64,000 nt of DNA from Phoma sp. XZ068 (Eukaryota; Ascomycota; Dothideomycetes; Pleosporales; Didymellaceae), in the NCBI GenBank assembly GCA_004835665.1, contig RBKR01000016.1, positions 558,001-622,000 on the forward strand, read 5' to 3'. Below the pieces are notes generated by a model. The model searched no databases and was not told the origin of the DNA. It saw only the letters and a list, made by a program, of their open reading frames with translations. Positions 33,530-45,563 of this stretch are shown piece after piece; positions within the stretch are counted from its first letter, which is position 1, and each line of letters opens with the position of its first letter. A program made the position numbers and the translations under genes.

Positions 33530-36500
33530 TCAACTATCAAGGTCGTACATCAAACACCCTCCCGTTCTGAAATTGTACACGAATGCCTTCCCATCTCCCA
33601 CACCACTGCCCTTCCCGCCTTCTTCACCCTTGACCTCCCTCCACTTCGACCTGTATCCCAGCAGAAGATCGTGCAACTCCTGCAAATACTTCCGCTCCAC
33701 AATTGGCAACTTTTGGATTGCCTGACGCCAGGTGTCAGGATCACTCAGCCTTGTTTCTCTAATTGAGTTCATGACTTCGTCTTTGGTTTCAATAGCCGCA
33801 ATCGGAGCGTCGTGGAAAGAATCAAGGAGTTCATGGGAGCGGGATTGGGCAGCTTCGACGATGGACCATTTATTGCTTTTCTTGGATCTGTGGTGGGAGA
33901 TAAGGACATCGACGTTCGCGCGAGTGGATGTCGACGACGACGAGGTCGGTGTCGGTGCTGCTTTGATGAGACGCTGAGCGGCGCTGCCTTCGCGAGACTC
34001 GCGATCGCGGAGTTCGTTACGAAGATAATTGAGAAGATCAGCAGAACGCAAGTCTGTGTCTTCCTTCTTAGCGATGGACTTTACTTTGAGGTCAGGTTTG
34101 TCGGGTGCCACGCCGTGTTTGATGATTATGACCCAGCTGTGGCGGTCGTCGCGGTAATGACGGAGGATATCTTCGACGTTGTGTGCGTCGACAGAAAGCT
34201 CAGCGGTGAAGCCGTGTGCGATAAGGTCGGATACCATCTTCACACCGGAGGAGCGAAGGACGTTCGGGTCAAAGCTTGTGACGAGGCAGTCGCAGCGGCG
34301 TGGCATCCATGAGACTGCTGGGGTATCTTCTTCCACATGCTTCTTTAGAAAGGCTGACTTTTCTGGTTTCTTTAGATACCGAGTCATTGAGCTGACCAAC
34401 CTGTCCCATCCTAGGTTGACGCCAACTGCATGATATCCAGTGCCAGTTTGATTGTGCCCAGGGCCTTTCGGTCGGTATTCTTCGATGAGTTTGTCGTAAC
34501 GGCCGCCCGCGGCGAGAACCAATCGTTGCTTGGTATCGAAGAGACATTGGAAAAGGATGCCCCCGGAATAGAACTTCTCGTTGAAGCTACTAAGCGGACT
34601 GAGGTACACTTTTCGTTTCACGTTCCACAACTTCGTGTATTTGACAACAGAGCTGAGATGGGCGAAAATGGCATGTGTTCGGTCGTGATGCTTGGTGCCT
34701 TCAAAAATACGTCGCAACTTCGAAAAGGCCTTTTCGGGGGTGTCCCTCCAATCGAAGCGAGCAAGATCATCCAGTGACGTAGATGATATGCCAATATCGG
34801 AGGAACGCAGGTCGTTGCGGATCGTTTGCCAGTTGTTCTTGCCGATGTTCAATTTGCTAAGGACAGCCTTTACTGCTGGTCGCTGAGGTACACTGATCCT
34901 GCAGAAGTCCAGGACGATTTCCAGCAAGTTGGAGTGGTTGATATGAAAGCACATCTGAGTTGCCCGCAACGAAGGAAACTCATCGATGATCTCATCGACC
35001 ACCTTCAAAACCTGAGCTTCTTTTAAAGCTAGGTCAAGGGTATCATATGACAAAATGTCAAAGTCAGCTTCGCCGCTGCTCATCGGTGCACCACCGGTAT
35101 AGGTATCTCGATACACTTGACCGATTGTAAAAGTTTTCTCCAGGAATGGGGCACCTCTTCCAATACTACGAGCGTGAGGCAATGTAAAGTCGTATGGTAG
35201 TTGCACCAGCGTACCAGAGGGGTCGAAGAGCTTCACGACATTGTTATCGGCATAATGGTTGGACCACGGCAGTAACAGTTGACGCTGAACTTCAACAGCA
35301 CCGTGACTTCGGAAGACCATCGCCAGCCGGTCTTTAACGAGATTCTGAAGAAGAACATCATTCGCTTTAATGGTTTGTACGGTAGTGCCCATGTCCCAGG
35401 TGTAATCTTTCGCCTGAGTATCAGGTTTCTGCGAGAACAGGGCAGTCATCATCTTCGCGTAGTGGGGGGAGTTGCGATCCGACAGAGCTTTTAGAGCCTC
35501 CTTAACAGCTTCGTCCTCAATTTGAACAGGAACCTTGCCGGTTCTGAGTAGTTCAGCACAACTAGGACGTTCAGACGGTCGATGACTGATCAAAGACATG
35601 ATGATACTGCCTTGTAGTGACTTTTGAGGCGTCTCAAACTCTGTAGGGAGAGCATGTTTGCGCTCACGCAATACGCGAATCTCCTTGTCTCGCTCCATGG
35701 CTGTACCCAGTGGATAGCACATCTCGAAGAATATTATACCCATCGAGTACATGTCCACCTTGTCATTGTAATTGCCCGCGACTGATGAACTCAGCTCCGG
35801 AGCGACGTAGAGCGCGGTACCGACACTGCGTGTCATGTCGCCACCACCGTCCTGGTTGGCATTGGAAGTTTTGCTGTCAGGTTTTTGGTACTGGCCACTC
35901 GTCGCCAAGCCGAAGTCACCAATTTTAGGTACTTTGGCCATGTCAATGAAGATATTATCCGGCTTGAGGTCGCGATGGATAATACCATGGCCATGAATGT
36001 GGGTAAGGCCTTCCAAGATCTGTCGAAATAGTCTCCAGTACTCCTCCGGGTCGTCGTACAGTCCTCTACGGATGAGATCGCGAAGGGTTTGCTTTTCACA
36101 GAACTCCATCTGAATATATAAAATAGATCTGCTGGATCGACTGCCAAATGTGCCAGATGCGGTCCGTCTCCTGACCATGGGCGAGCGAGGACCGGCACTT
36201 GCAGTACCTGTTCCGTCTTCTGCGTCAAAATTAGTGGGATAGGCGATTAGGCAGAGCATATGAACGTACCAGAATCCGACCCAAAGACGACTGCTCCATC
36301 GTCATCTTCGTCTGACCCAACCTCAGAGCCAAACTCGATCTTGTACCCATTGGAACTGATGAAATCCAGCCCTGTACTCCGACTGTAGGTGACGCTGTGT
36401 GTTCCACCGGGTGAGATGTTTGAGTCAGATTCAGAGACATCTGAGTCGAACGCCGAATCGTCATCAGACAGATCTGAACCGCCACCAGCATCTTCCTCAG

Positions 36501-38457
36501 GCCAAGCTGTATAATAGCGAACAACGCAGGGGTGATTGAGTCGTGACAGCAGCATGACCTCCGACAGGACTTCCGTTAGCGCTGAGGCAGACTTCTGTTT
36601 GATCTTCTTGATAGCGTAGATGCGGCCGTCTACCTTGTTGCGTGCCTTGACCACTTCGCCGTACCCACCCTTGCCTAGGCGTCCTTGTTCTACCCAGTCC
36701 TCTGCATAACGAGAGTAGGATGGCCCGACACCAGTGGATGACTCCCGGCGAAACCGATAATGACCTAGAGACGAAGATGAATGCCGCGAGCGCACGGGCG
36801 TTGGAGGTCGTTCGTATACAGGTACGTCATTTCGCAAGAATTCGCATGGTATGAGGTCGAATGCTGAGGGTCGCTTCCGTGGGTCCGGCTTGAAGAACTT
36901 CCGCATCATTTCCTGAAGGGGCTCCGAGAAGCCAAGTGCGTCTGACAGATCTTTGGGGGAATTGTACTTGTGAGGCACGTCCAAACCAAACAACATCTGG
37001 AGAAATACCACCCCAAGGTCCCATACGTCAGACTTTCGTGTCCGTTTAGCATCTTGCGCAAGCTCAGCAGGGACCCAGAAAGCTGACCACGAGGATGCAA
37101 AGGCACGATCGCCTCGGTAAAGATCTCGTAGATTGTATAAGCTTTCCTGAAATGCCGCATCTGCTAGTTTTACAGAGACGTTTCCGTCGGATGACTTGGT
37201 AAGAAGGATGTTGTGCGGAAATACTCGCTTATGCACAATACCATTGCGATGGAGAAAATCAAGCGCTTCTAAGAGCTCGATTGTCCAGGATCGCACCTTT
37301 GATACCGGAATCTGACCATCGTCCTCGATCTTCTCGCCCATAGACCCTTTGTTGGCATGCTCCATGAGTATGTTAATCTCCCAGCCAGATTCCGGTAGAT
37401 GCTCAATCTTGAAGTCGAATACGCTCAAGACTGCAGATTGCCGCAAACGTTTGACTTCTTCCATTTCTGCTTCGAACTCCATGATTGCCTTCTTCAATTG
37501 TGGCATCGCAGAGGCATCCTTGTCCCCGATTCGAACACGCTTGAGGACTAATGTAATGTTTGCCGTATTGCCGATCGGCTTGACCAGAAGTTCCTCGGTC
37601 AGGGGGCCTTTGCGGAAAGGTAGCATGCCTTCAACAGCGCTGCATTCGATGATGGTGTCTTCCAGCTGTAATGGTATGAGCCTGTCGAAGGACACATAGT
37701 TGGCGCTATTAGCAGTCTGGAAATACGACGTTGGTGTAATCACCGAGGCTCTGTTGCTCTTGCGCTTTGCCATGAGATCCTTCCGTTTCATTTCATCGCT
37801 GACCATCTGCTGCAGCATACGCTCTTCCTCCGCCTTTGCCTCATCTCGCTTCTTCTGCAAATCTTTCTCCTGCTGTTTGGCAAGCTCGACAGCTGCAGCC
37901 TCTTGCACGGCACGCTCTGCGCCCAGGTTTTCGAAAGCCCCGTCAGTCTCCCGTACAGCGACTTCATCCTCAAGCGCGTCCTGAATCTCAGTGGCGATTT
38001 CGTGAAGCATAACTTCTCCAATCAACTCAGTAGGTTTGGTTTTCAAAATATGCTGGAGTCTTTCTTGCGTGCGTTTTCGAAGCTTGGCTGTTCCTTCCAG
38101 ATTGATTATTGGTAATGACTTCGGGTAAGTTGCTGTGAGCTTGGCACACATTATGACTGATATGCACTCGTTCGAGAAGGACTTCAACTTTAGTCGTATT
38201 TCGCGATCCGAGGATTTGCCCCATGCTTTTTTGGGTTCTGATTCTTCGTAATCGTCCATGAAAATGGCCTTCAGAACCTCTCGTTCATCTTCCTGTGCTG
38301 CCTCATAGGTCTCTGTGGGTTGAGAGGCAAGCAGAGGGTGCATGGGAAGGGTCTCCTGGGACGGACTTGTTGCACCGGTAGGACCGGCGCCGTTTGTTCC
38401 ATTTGGGGAGAATACATTCTGCTGCTTTTTGTTTCGTGGTGTCCTGTGCGGTGCCAT
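33530..38457 (-). CDS. GCN2: eIF2-alpha kinase GCN2
   Basis: Amino-acid starvation sensor that phosphorylates eIF2-alpha when uncharged tRNA binds. Exons 36270-38457 and 33530-36219 (50-base intron, GTACGT to GCAG) give 1625 residues. Order of domains: RWD (about 55-165, the GCN1-binding module), a charged coiled coil (about 185-240), a pseudokinase (about 270-560) with HKRVFPHN in place of HRD and LADAA in place of DFG, then the active kinase. That kinase has P-loop GRLGKGGYGEVV (about 592), Lys in YAIKKI, a long acidic insert, HRDLKPDN (about 810), GDFGLAT and an activation loop ending VGTALYVAPEL. A histidyl-tRNA-synthetase-like domain follows (FDPSGTLVQLPYDFTLPHAR, GGRYDKLI), then a C-terminal ribosome/dimerisation domain. 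All kinase residues are intact. Divergent from Cut12, convergent with MAP2. Confidence 0.95.
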
Positions 38458-38976
38458 GTTGGGCTGTCTCGTAGCTGGTTGAAAGTGCCGTCATAAAGAA
38501 GGGACGGAGAGAGGAGCAGCCGAAGCCGCTGCCCTTTACACTGCAGACATGTCGGGTTTATGTGTTGTTGCTGGGTGGAAGTTGAGTTATGACGAAGTGA
38601 AGACTTCGCAGCCAGCACATGTGGAAGTAGCGGTGGGGTCGCCAGCAATTGCAGCAGTCGCCCCCACTAAGATGTGCGCTAGGCGCTAGCGCCCGGACGC
38701 GCCTTCCTGCACCCTGAGAGAGCTCAGCATCGTGGACACAAACAACAGCCAACGTCGCGGCTTCTCCACGTATACCCCAGACAGACGATCCTTGATTGCG
38801 CTATCTTATGGAAGCGCTCGAAGCCTTCATCCACCTTGCAGCTGGCGCGTACTGGTAGCAATTCGACATCTCCACGCTCGTTGTTCGCGAGTAAACAAAC
38901 GAACAAACAATAACCGCGACAACCGCACGCGGTCCCTTCACCATCGTTACCAAGTCGCCGTGACGAAATCATAAAC
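38458..38976. promoter_or_regulatory. Divergent promoter region of GCN2 and Cut12
   Basis: 519 bases. Holds the perfect 12-bp palindrome GGCGCTAGCGCC at 38682-38693, preceded by a related GCGCTAGGCGC overlap. The core GCGCTAGCGC is identical to the palindrome upstream of MAP2. It lies about 225 bases from the GCN2 start and 285 from the Cut12 start. Confidence 0.5.
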
Positions 38977-40882
38977 ATGTTCTCTTGGATCACGGGCCCG
39001 CGCATCACCAACGTGATTGAAGATCTCCAAGCAGGTATGTTATTATACATTCAAATACCTGCGCAGGCCTAACAGGTAGACAGAGCCCGCCTTCGAGTCT
39101 ACCTTCATCGATCCTCCTGAAACGCCAGCCCACCAATTTGCCGTCAAGGCATTCAAGCACGCCATCTTTGGCACGCCCGCGCCTGAAGATCTCAACAATG
39201 CGACGAGGAAATTCGAGGCCAAGGCAAAAATAGCAGCTGTGAACGCGAAGTTCAGTGAACTCCCTGCGCCCAGAGATGATGACCTGTCACAATCGCCCGC
39301 GAAACGAGTCGGTGGCATTCTTATGACGCCAGGTACGGCGAATAAGGGAAGGAAGACTGTATCGTTCGGATCACAAATAGAGGACAACGAAGGAAAAAGA
39401 AGCGGGATCAATAGGAGCGGCATACCGAACGACTGCCCTGGGAAATTTCCCAGCCCGTGGACACCAGGCACTGAGCTCAAGTTGGATCCCGCAAGTGACA
39501 GGAGGCCCCGTACGAAGCTCACTGAAGCGCTGCTCGATGCACGCACGACGACGCAACCGAAGAATGGGCAGAAACCTAAGGCGAGAGACGACAGCGACAT
39601 CACCATGGACCTGGGCGCTCCACGGTCGGACTCTGGCAAATACTGGAAAGAGCAATATGAGAGTTACGCCGAGCGAAGCGAGAGGGAGATGAAGAAGATT
39701 GTTGCCAAACAGCAGCTGGCCAAGAAGTTTGCAATGAAGAAGGATGGCGAGGTTACTGAGCTGGCTACAAAGCTTGAGCAAGAACGAAAGCGGTTCAGAT
39801 CACGGGAGCGAGACCTGGAGCAACAAAATAAGGACTACCAAGAGCGACTGCGTCAAGCTATGGCTGAAAACACCTCAACAAGTATGGAGAATGCAGCCTT
39901 GAAACGGCGAATAGCCACTCTGGAGAAGGCATCAGCAGCAGCGACGAGTGCGCAAGGGAAACCTGAATTCTCGATCTACGAAGATACAAGCAAGGAAGCG
40001 ATACGGCTACGGAAGGAGGCAGAAGCTGTGGCCGACATATCACACGCACCTTCGCTCAGCATGGCATCGTCTGGGAAGGAGAACAAATCCCCACCAAAGT
40101 CAAGACGTACCCGCCGTCAAACGCTGCCAGACACTGCGAGTCGTCCCAGCGCTCCGTCGAGGTTAGGAACGGCAGAAGGCGAAGCTTCGGTCATATTGGC
40201 AAAGTCCCCAGCCGTGCCTATCGACTCTACAAAGCCATCACTAGAGCCACTTCAATCAACACGGCCTTCAAAATCGCCACTTAACATTCGCAGAGCCAGC
40301 CCGGCAAAAGAGAATGTCGGCCCTTTGTCACCAGTTGCTATGCTCCCCTCCAGTCCACTACCCTTGCCTTCACCAGATCTACCCGACCCTTGGATGAACA
40401 TGGATGAAAGCTCGATACCTCAGTTAGACAAGAGGGCGCTGCCAACGGCTGGCGCACCATACACCAACCCAGCGTGGAACCCCCGGGCGAAGAAGCATCG
40501 AATGTCAAAGTCGGTGTCACAGACGGCAAAGTCAGAATTACAGACGGTCCGCCGGCAGTTGGAGAAGGTAGACGCGAAAACGGGGGCGGCGAAAAATCAG
40601 AGTCACACTGCAGAGAAATCGGTTCTTGAATTGGAGGCGCGACTGGCTGCTCTATCATCGAAGCCAAGGAAAACACAGGAGACGGAGAGAGTGAAGGCTG
40701 GACAGGCGAACCACTCACCGACTGACCCAAAGTTCGACCTGTCGAAAATCACTTCTCATCACGCGGAAGGCTCGGCAAAGGTCAGGCATGACAGGGCAGA
40801 GTTGCTGCCTGTTGATCGGAAGGCAGAGGCGAGAAGGCGGCTCGAGGAGAGGAAGAAGCTGAAGAAGGCTGCACCAGTATGA
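38977..40882 (+). CDS. Cut12-family spindle pole body protein
   Basis: Exons 38977-39034 and 39084-40882 (49-base intron, GTATGT to GACAG) give 618 residues. The conserved N-terminal block reads MFSWITGPRITNVIEDLQA, then ESTFIDPPETPAHQFAVKAF and AIFGTPAP, matching the spindle-pole-body-formation-associated (Cut12) family. TPGTANKGRKTVSFG is a likely mitotic-kinase-type patch. A coiled coil runs from about residue 200 to 290 (KYWKEQYESYAERSEREMKK onward). Long Ser/Pro-rich disordered parts follow, and a second short helix with a basic tail ends the protein (KAEARRRLEERKKLKKA). Fission yeast Cut12 is needed to activate Plo1/Cdc2 at the pole and insert it in the envelope; transfer of that role here is inference. 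Confidence 0.85.
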
Positions 40883-41193
40883 TCCGGAGAGCGTGATGAA
40901 GTATGAGTGTGTAAGGTACATTTTTGGTGTTGGGCGTTGTGTCACAGTCAGATGGCTGTCTTTTGGATTATTGTTCTTCAAGCATTGATATTGGAGTTTT
41001 GGATGATACCATGCTGTTCAAAACAGCGATCAATGCAACATTGCTTCTCTTATGCTGCGTCTTATGCTGCGTCGCTTCCCTTATGCTCTATATCTATGGG
41101 TATCATCGCCCACTTGTGTCCATTAATCGTACAACAAGACGACCATGCAAATCTCAACGCCAGTAAATGCAGTAGGATGTCACAATACAACGC
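40883..41193. other. Convergent 3' gap between Cut12 and PTH
   Basis: About 310 bases, both flanking genes ending here. CTTATGCTGC occurs twice in tandem near 41045-41080 on the plus strand. No gene seen. Confidence 0.5.
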
Positions 41194-42159
41194 CTACTTC
41201 TCAGCAATCAACCTCAACGCATCTACAACTCCCGGGGCCGCCCTCTCCAACCCACTCCTCTCCTCACCCCTCATTTTCCCCAACACGTACCGACTGACCA
41301 CATTCGGATCCCGACTCTCAGGCCTGCCTATCCCCACGCCCACTCTCCACCACTTCACACCACCCAGCTGCTGCTGACAGCTCTTCAACCCATTATGCCC
41401 CCGTGCACTCGCCCCACTCTCCCTCACCGTAACCTTTCCCAGCGCCGACTCCAACTCATCATGCACAACGACCAGTCTCCCCTCAGCAGCCGGATCCGTC
41501 CGCCGCCTGAGCTCAGCAAGCCAAGCCGCGTACGCCTTCTTGACCCCCACGCCACTGACGTTCATCAGCGACAGCGACTGCCAGAACGTCCAGTCGTCTT
41601 CGGGCGGCCCACCTTGCGTCTTCGTGTACCCTTTCAGCAGCGACAGCGAGAAGGTTGTGTTGTCTGGTCGTGATACCAACCCGGAGAGTCCCTTGGTGAA
41701 GGGTTGGTACGACTTCCGGCCCGCGATGTATGAGGTTACGATGTGCCCGGCCGAGTGCAATGTGTTTGCGTAGGTTGGGCCTGGGTTGCCGATGCTGCAT
41801 ACCAGTAGGGGTATCGGATTGCCGGGCGGCATTGTGACGGTAAGGGATTGGGCAATGGAATTGGTGGTGTTGCTGTCTGCGTCGGTATTGGGTAATGAAC
41901 GAGGTTTTCGAGCTTTCGGCTGGTTGTTGGGTGGTTTGGGCGCAGAAGACTCGGTTTCGGAGGACGTGTCCGGTGGTGTGGGTAATGACTGTCGATTCTT
42001 CTTCTGCTTGCGCGCTTCCCGCTTATTCAGGCCTGCTCGACGGTTGATCGCGTCGTTGCTGATGTATTCTGTCGCGGGAATGTTTTCGGGGTGATCGGCG
42101 ACGGCAAGGTTTAGGGCTGCAGGGCTGGCCACGTGCGCACGTGTTGGCGCGTTCGACAT
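41194..42159 (-). CDS. Peptidyl-tRNA hydrolase, bacterial (Pth) type, with N-terminal extension
   Basis: Single exon, 321 residues. Releases tRNA from peptidyl-tRNA lost by ribosomes. The fold starts at about residue 115: LLVCSIGNPGPTY (Asn of GNPG), TLHSAGH with the catalytic His, SLMNVSG (Asn), VVVHDELE (Asp) and RGHNGLKSCQQQLGG (Asn and RNA contacts), ending WWRVGVGIGRPE. A 110-residue extension rich in Ser, Pro and Lys (KREARKQKKNR near 47) precedes it. An in-frame ATG at 41832 (Met-110, MPPGNP) would give a 212-residue form close to bacterial length. The extension does not look like a classical mitochondrial presequence, so location is undecided. Divergent from RAD14. Confidence 0.9.
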   Translation of the reverse strand: MSNAPTRAHVASPAALNLAVADHPENIPATEYISNDAINRRAGLNKREARKQKKNRQSLPTPPDTSSETESSAPKPPNNQPKARKPRSLPNTDADSNTTNSIAQSLTVTMPPGNPIPLLVCSIGNPGPTYANTLHSAGHIVTSYIAGRKSYQPFTKGLSGLVSRPDNTTFSLSLLKGYTKTQGGPPEDDWTFWQSLSLMNVSGVGVKKAYAAWLAELRRRTDPAAEGRLVVVHDELESALGKVTVRESGASARGHNGLKSCQQQLGGVKWWRVGVGIGRPESRDPNVVSRYVLGKMRGEERSGLERAAPGVVDALRLIAEK

Positions 42160-42679
42160 GATGCGACGGCAGAAAACGGGAGATTGCTTTTTGACGCCTG
42201 AAGCGAGCGGGAGACGCTACTTAATGCAAGCGCCTACGTTTCTTTATGACGAATCATGAGTTCTTTCATGTGGCTAGTCCGGTCCGTTGGGATATTGTGA
42301 ATTGTACAGCCACATCAAAGAGTCATCGTGTGGATTTGTAAGGGCGGTGCGTTTGTAGGCTGACAGCAGAGCGCCCTTTTCATTTTCCATGGGCAATATG
42401 CTGCTGTCACATAATTCTTTCCCATGATTCATTGCTGAAATTCTAAACTCTGGCGCATTAATGTGGGATTGTAGAATGCGATTACAAAGTCGCTGGATGA
42501 CGTAGCAACGAATTCTTAGCGTGGTGGTCCAGGAACAAGGGTCTCGACCGCGTCGGCTTCGACATTGACAGCCGCCACTTTGCGGTGCCGAACTTCAAAC
42601 GACAAAGTTGCGCGAGCCTTCCCCCAGCAGCTTCGCTTGCGTTCACAATAGCTCCTTGACCTCAAGGCTCTTTACAGTT
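42160..42679. promoter_or_regulatory. Divergent promoter region of PTH and RAD14
   Basis: 520 bases separating the two start codons. An open frame continues upstream of the RAD14 start to 42608, but the first well-placed ATG (TTATGGCTG) is at 42680. No named element was assigned. Confidence 0.45.
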
Positions 42680-43960
42680 ATGGCTGACAGGCCAGCAACG
42701 CCGCCGCGAGCCACTCGCTCTGCGGGCAAGTTGCCGCCACATCCTCCAACTCCAGAGCAGATCAGGCGAATGGTGAGACTTCCGATTCAGATACTAAGAA
42801 CGTTTTCTAATAAGCACCAGGAAGAGGCTCGACTACGAGCAAAAGCACAAGCACAGCAAGCCCAGGCGTCACGACCCTCGCCCGCATCCGTTGCCGGCAC
42901 GAAACGCGCATACTCGTCCATAACCTCGTCCACAACTCCCACACAATCGCGCAATGCCAACACCACACAACCTTCCGGGGGCTTCATCCAGCCGCCTTCG
43001 AACTCGTACATTCACCAAAGCAAGAGCAAAGACATCAAGCGCTCCGACTTCATCGACTACGACTTTAGCACCATGACCGACACGAAAGGCGGTTTCCTGA
43101 GCACAATTGATGACCCACACAACCGCGCCATGTGGACAGGCAAGAGCCGCGAAGAGCAGAAACCCGAAGGTATGAGTCTCGCCGAATGGGAACGCGAGCA
43201 AGTACGCAAAAAGCTGCGGGAAGCTCGCGCCGGACCCTACGAGCCGGGCATCTCGATTCTAAACACCGTGAACGGCAAAGACGAGGCCGAAGACGAAGAC
43301 GCCGCACTCGTCGAAGCCGCTGAGAACGCCGAAATTGAGGCTGGCACATTCAAAGGCAAATACGGCGACGGCAAGAAAGATGTACCCGGAAAATGCCGCG
43401 AATGCAACAGTCTAGAAATAGACTGGAAATGGGCCGACACCTTCCACATCTCCATCTGCTCCCGATGCAAGGAACTTTTCCCGGACAAATACTCGCTGCT
43501 CACCAAAACCGAAGCCCGCGACGACTACCTCCTTACGAACCCCGAGCTCGCAGACGAAGATCTCCTCCCGCACTTGGAGCGCCCAAACCCGCATAAAACA
43601 TCCTTCCACAACATGCAGCTCTTCCTGAGACTGCAGGTCGAAGCATACGCATTTAGCCCCAAGAAATGGGGCAGCGCAGAGGCACTGGATGAAGAGTACG
43701 AGAAGCGCACCAAAGTGTCCAAGCAACGAAAGGAGAAGAAGTTCAAGAACAAGCTTGAGGATCTGAAGCGAAGGACACGCGTGGAAGCGTATAAGAGAGC
43801 GCGACTAGGCGGCGGGGAAGCAGAGTTCGGGCAGAAGATTAAAGGCCGGTACGATAAGCATGAGCATGAGTGGGGGAGAGGGGTGTTGAACCCGGAGACG
43901 GGTATGACGAGGAAGGCGTGCACGGAGTGTGGGATGGAGGTTGAGGAATTGGAGTTCTGA
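42680..43960 (+). CDS. RAD14: DNA damage recognition protein RAD14/XPA
   Basis: Nucleotide excision repair factor that verifies lesions and assembles the incision complex; nuclear. Exons 42680-42772 and 42821-43960 give 410 residues. The 48-base intron has no stop and is a multiple of three, so retention would add 16 residues. Removing it (GTGAGA to CACCAG) gives the expected EQIRRMEEARLRAKA helix. The zinc finger is C-R-E-C (CRECNSLEIDW) paired with C-S-R-C (ICSRCKELFPDKY), followed by the DNA-binding LLTKTEARDDYLL and the THL-type region HKTSFHNMQLFLRLQVEAYA, as in XPA. The C-terminus ends with a second Cys pair in KACTECGMEVEELEF. Start chosen at the Met before DRPATPPR. Confidence 0.92.
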   Translation: MADRPATPPRATRSAGKLPPHPPTPEQIRRMVRLPIQILRTFSNKHQEEARLRAKAQAQQAQASRPSPASVAGTKRAYSSITSSTTPTQSRNANTTQPSGGFIQPPSNSYIHQSKSKDIKRSDFIDYDFSTMTDTKGGFLSTIDDPHNRAMWTGKSREEQKPEGMSLAEWEREQVRKKLREARAGPYEPGISILNTVNGKDEAEDEDAALVEAAENAEIEAGTFKGKYGDGKKDVPGKCRECNSLEIDWKWADTFHISICSRCKELFPDKYSLLTKTEARDDYLLTNPELADEDLLPHLERPNPHKTSFHNMQLFLRLQVEAYAFSPKKWGSAEALDEEYEKRTKVSKQRKEKKFKNKLEDLKRRTRVEAYKRARLGGGEAEFGQKIKGRYDKHEHEWGRGVLNPETGMTRKACTECGMEVEELEF

Positions 43961-44329
43961 GTGGTGTGTGAGGTCTGGTTGCAAAAGCAATGCAGAGTTT
44001 GAGATGATGTGATACCCCAATATATGATATACTACGCTACGCTGAAGGATGTACGTCTTTTGATCTGATCACAAACTCACAATGTGCTGTGCATATGCAA
44101 ATTACATGAGCCAGACATGAGTTCATATCGCCAAGCCTTACATGCAAGCATATCAGTGATTCACCACGAAGAGTAAACATGATTTGTGGACTGAAACTTG
44201 TATTAGGTATTACTTTGTGCTGCCGAAGAGCGTGTGCTCTGGGGTATATTGCTGTTGAAAATCACTTTTAGTTCCTCCTCCTCTCTTCCTCAGGAGATAT
44301 GTCCGATGTCTTGAACGTCTCCAGGCAGT
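43961..44329. other. Convergent 3' gap after RAD14
   Basis: About 370 bases between RAD14 and a minus-strand small ORF. AT-rich, with no recognisable feature. Confidence 0.45.
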
Positions 44330-44665
44330 TTACTCAACCCTCACACCACCGATAGCCCCAAGCCTCGCCCCCGCGCCGTGCGTAGCCTCATACGCCGCGT
44401 TCACACTGCGGTGGTGCTCGGCGGCTGCGTGCTTGATATCCTTCCAGAGTTTCTTGATCGACGAGTTGAGTGTCTTTTCCGTCTTGCCCAGGTTGACGAA
44501 GTGGTGCGCGTCGTGTTGAGAGTCGTGACTGACGCGGCGAGATTGTGTGACGGGCGTCGATACTATCGATGTGGTGGCTGAGGAGCCGGCGCTGAGGGAG
44601 AGGACGCGTGGGTGGGAGTCCATGTTGTTCATCTTGCGGTAGGCGATGAGGTCGTACTCGAGCAT
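44330..44665 (-). CDS. Small uncharacterised protein (111 residues)
   Basis: Single exon. Not assigned to a named family. It starts MLEYDLIAYRKMNN, has a Ser/Thr-rich middle, then a predicted amphipathic helix KKLWKDIKHAAAEHHRSVNA followed by AYEATHGAG. No signal peptide or membrane segment. The ordered C-terminal helix and ATG placement make it more gene-like than nearby chance frames, but coding status is unproven. A later in-frame Met (MNNMDS) is an alternative start. Confidence 0.5.
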   Translation of the reverse strand: MLEYDLIAYRKMNNMDSHPRVLSLSAGSSATTSIVSTPVTQSRRVSHDSQHDAHHFVNLGKTEKTLNSSIKKLWKDIKHAAAEHHRSVNAAYEATHGAGARLGAIGGVRVE

Positions 44666-45563
44666 AAACTTGATTTATGGAACTTGTGGAGGTAGCCGAT
44701 GAGATTGAATTGGTGAGGTTATTGAATTGTTGGTAGTTGGTTATGATGATAATGAAGTCTTGTGTCGCTGCTGCCCGTGGTACTTCGTCGTCATTGATAC
44801 TTATATACCCTCGGGGACTACAAAGAATTTTTTCTCCGCTTCGTCTCCAGATCTCACGATCCCGCCGCCATCACAGCGCGACTCACCACGTGCTTCGTGA
44901 TATGGTTTGCGCAATGCTGCACAGGTGGGTCCTGTTACTCTACCGGTGTAACGCTGAAGAGTCTGGAAGGCACAAGTAATAGCTATGCCACGCAGGTAAA
45001 ATGATTCGACGTCATGGATGTGTAAGAAAGAGCCTCATGAACATGAGGCTTACCTGCATATAGACATTTCGCCATGCCGCGAACTCGATGCGGCAAAGTC
45101 CCTGCTGGTTTGGTGGTGAGACTTGAAACGGCAGACGCTCGGCTGTTCACGGTTCTAGCGTGCAGGGCGTGAGCACGCTTAAGCCGAGCAGTCTCTGCAC
45201 ACCAAAGACAACAGCCTGGTGAGCTTGACACATGTTGTTGCCGTGTAAGGTATTTCGTGTGTCATAGCCGCCGAGCAGAAAAATTGAAAGTCGTGGTCGT
45301 GATGCAAGAGAGAGCAAATATTGGCTGCTTGAGCTAGGGGTGCGGCTCAACATCTCGAACATTCGTGAACGTGCACGCGTGTTCGTGTTCATCGCCAGAC
45401 AGATGGAATGGTCTCACGCCGTTCAGTCGGTGTGTGTGTAATTGTAGCCTCCTTGTTCATAAGTTTTCCTGGGTATCTTGATCCTTGCACTATTCATAAC
45501 TCCCTGGTAGACTGAAAGGGCGGTCAGCAGAGCAGAGCCTCATCTCATCCATGCCTGGGTCCA
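44666..45563. other. Intergenic region
   Basis: About 900 bases with only frames below 85 codons. It contains the promoter of the small ORF and the 3' flank of the Swi5-domain gene. No RNA gene or repeat seen. Confidence 0.5.
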
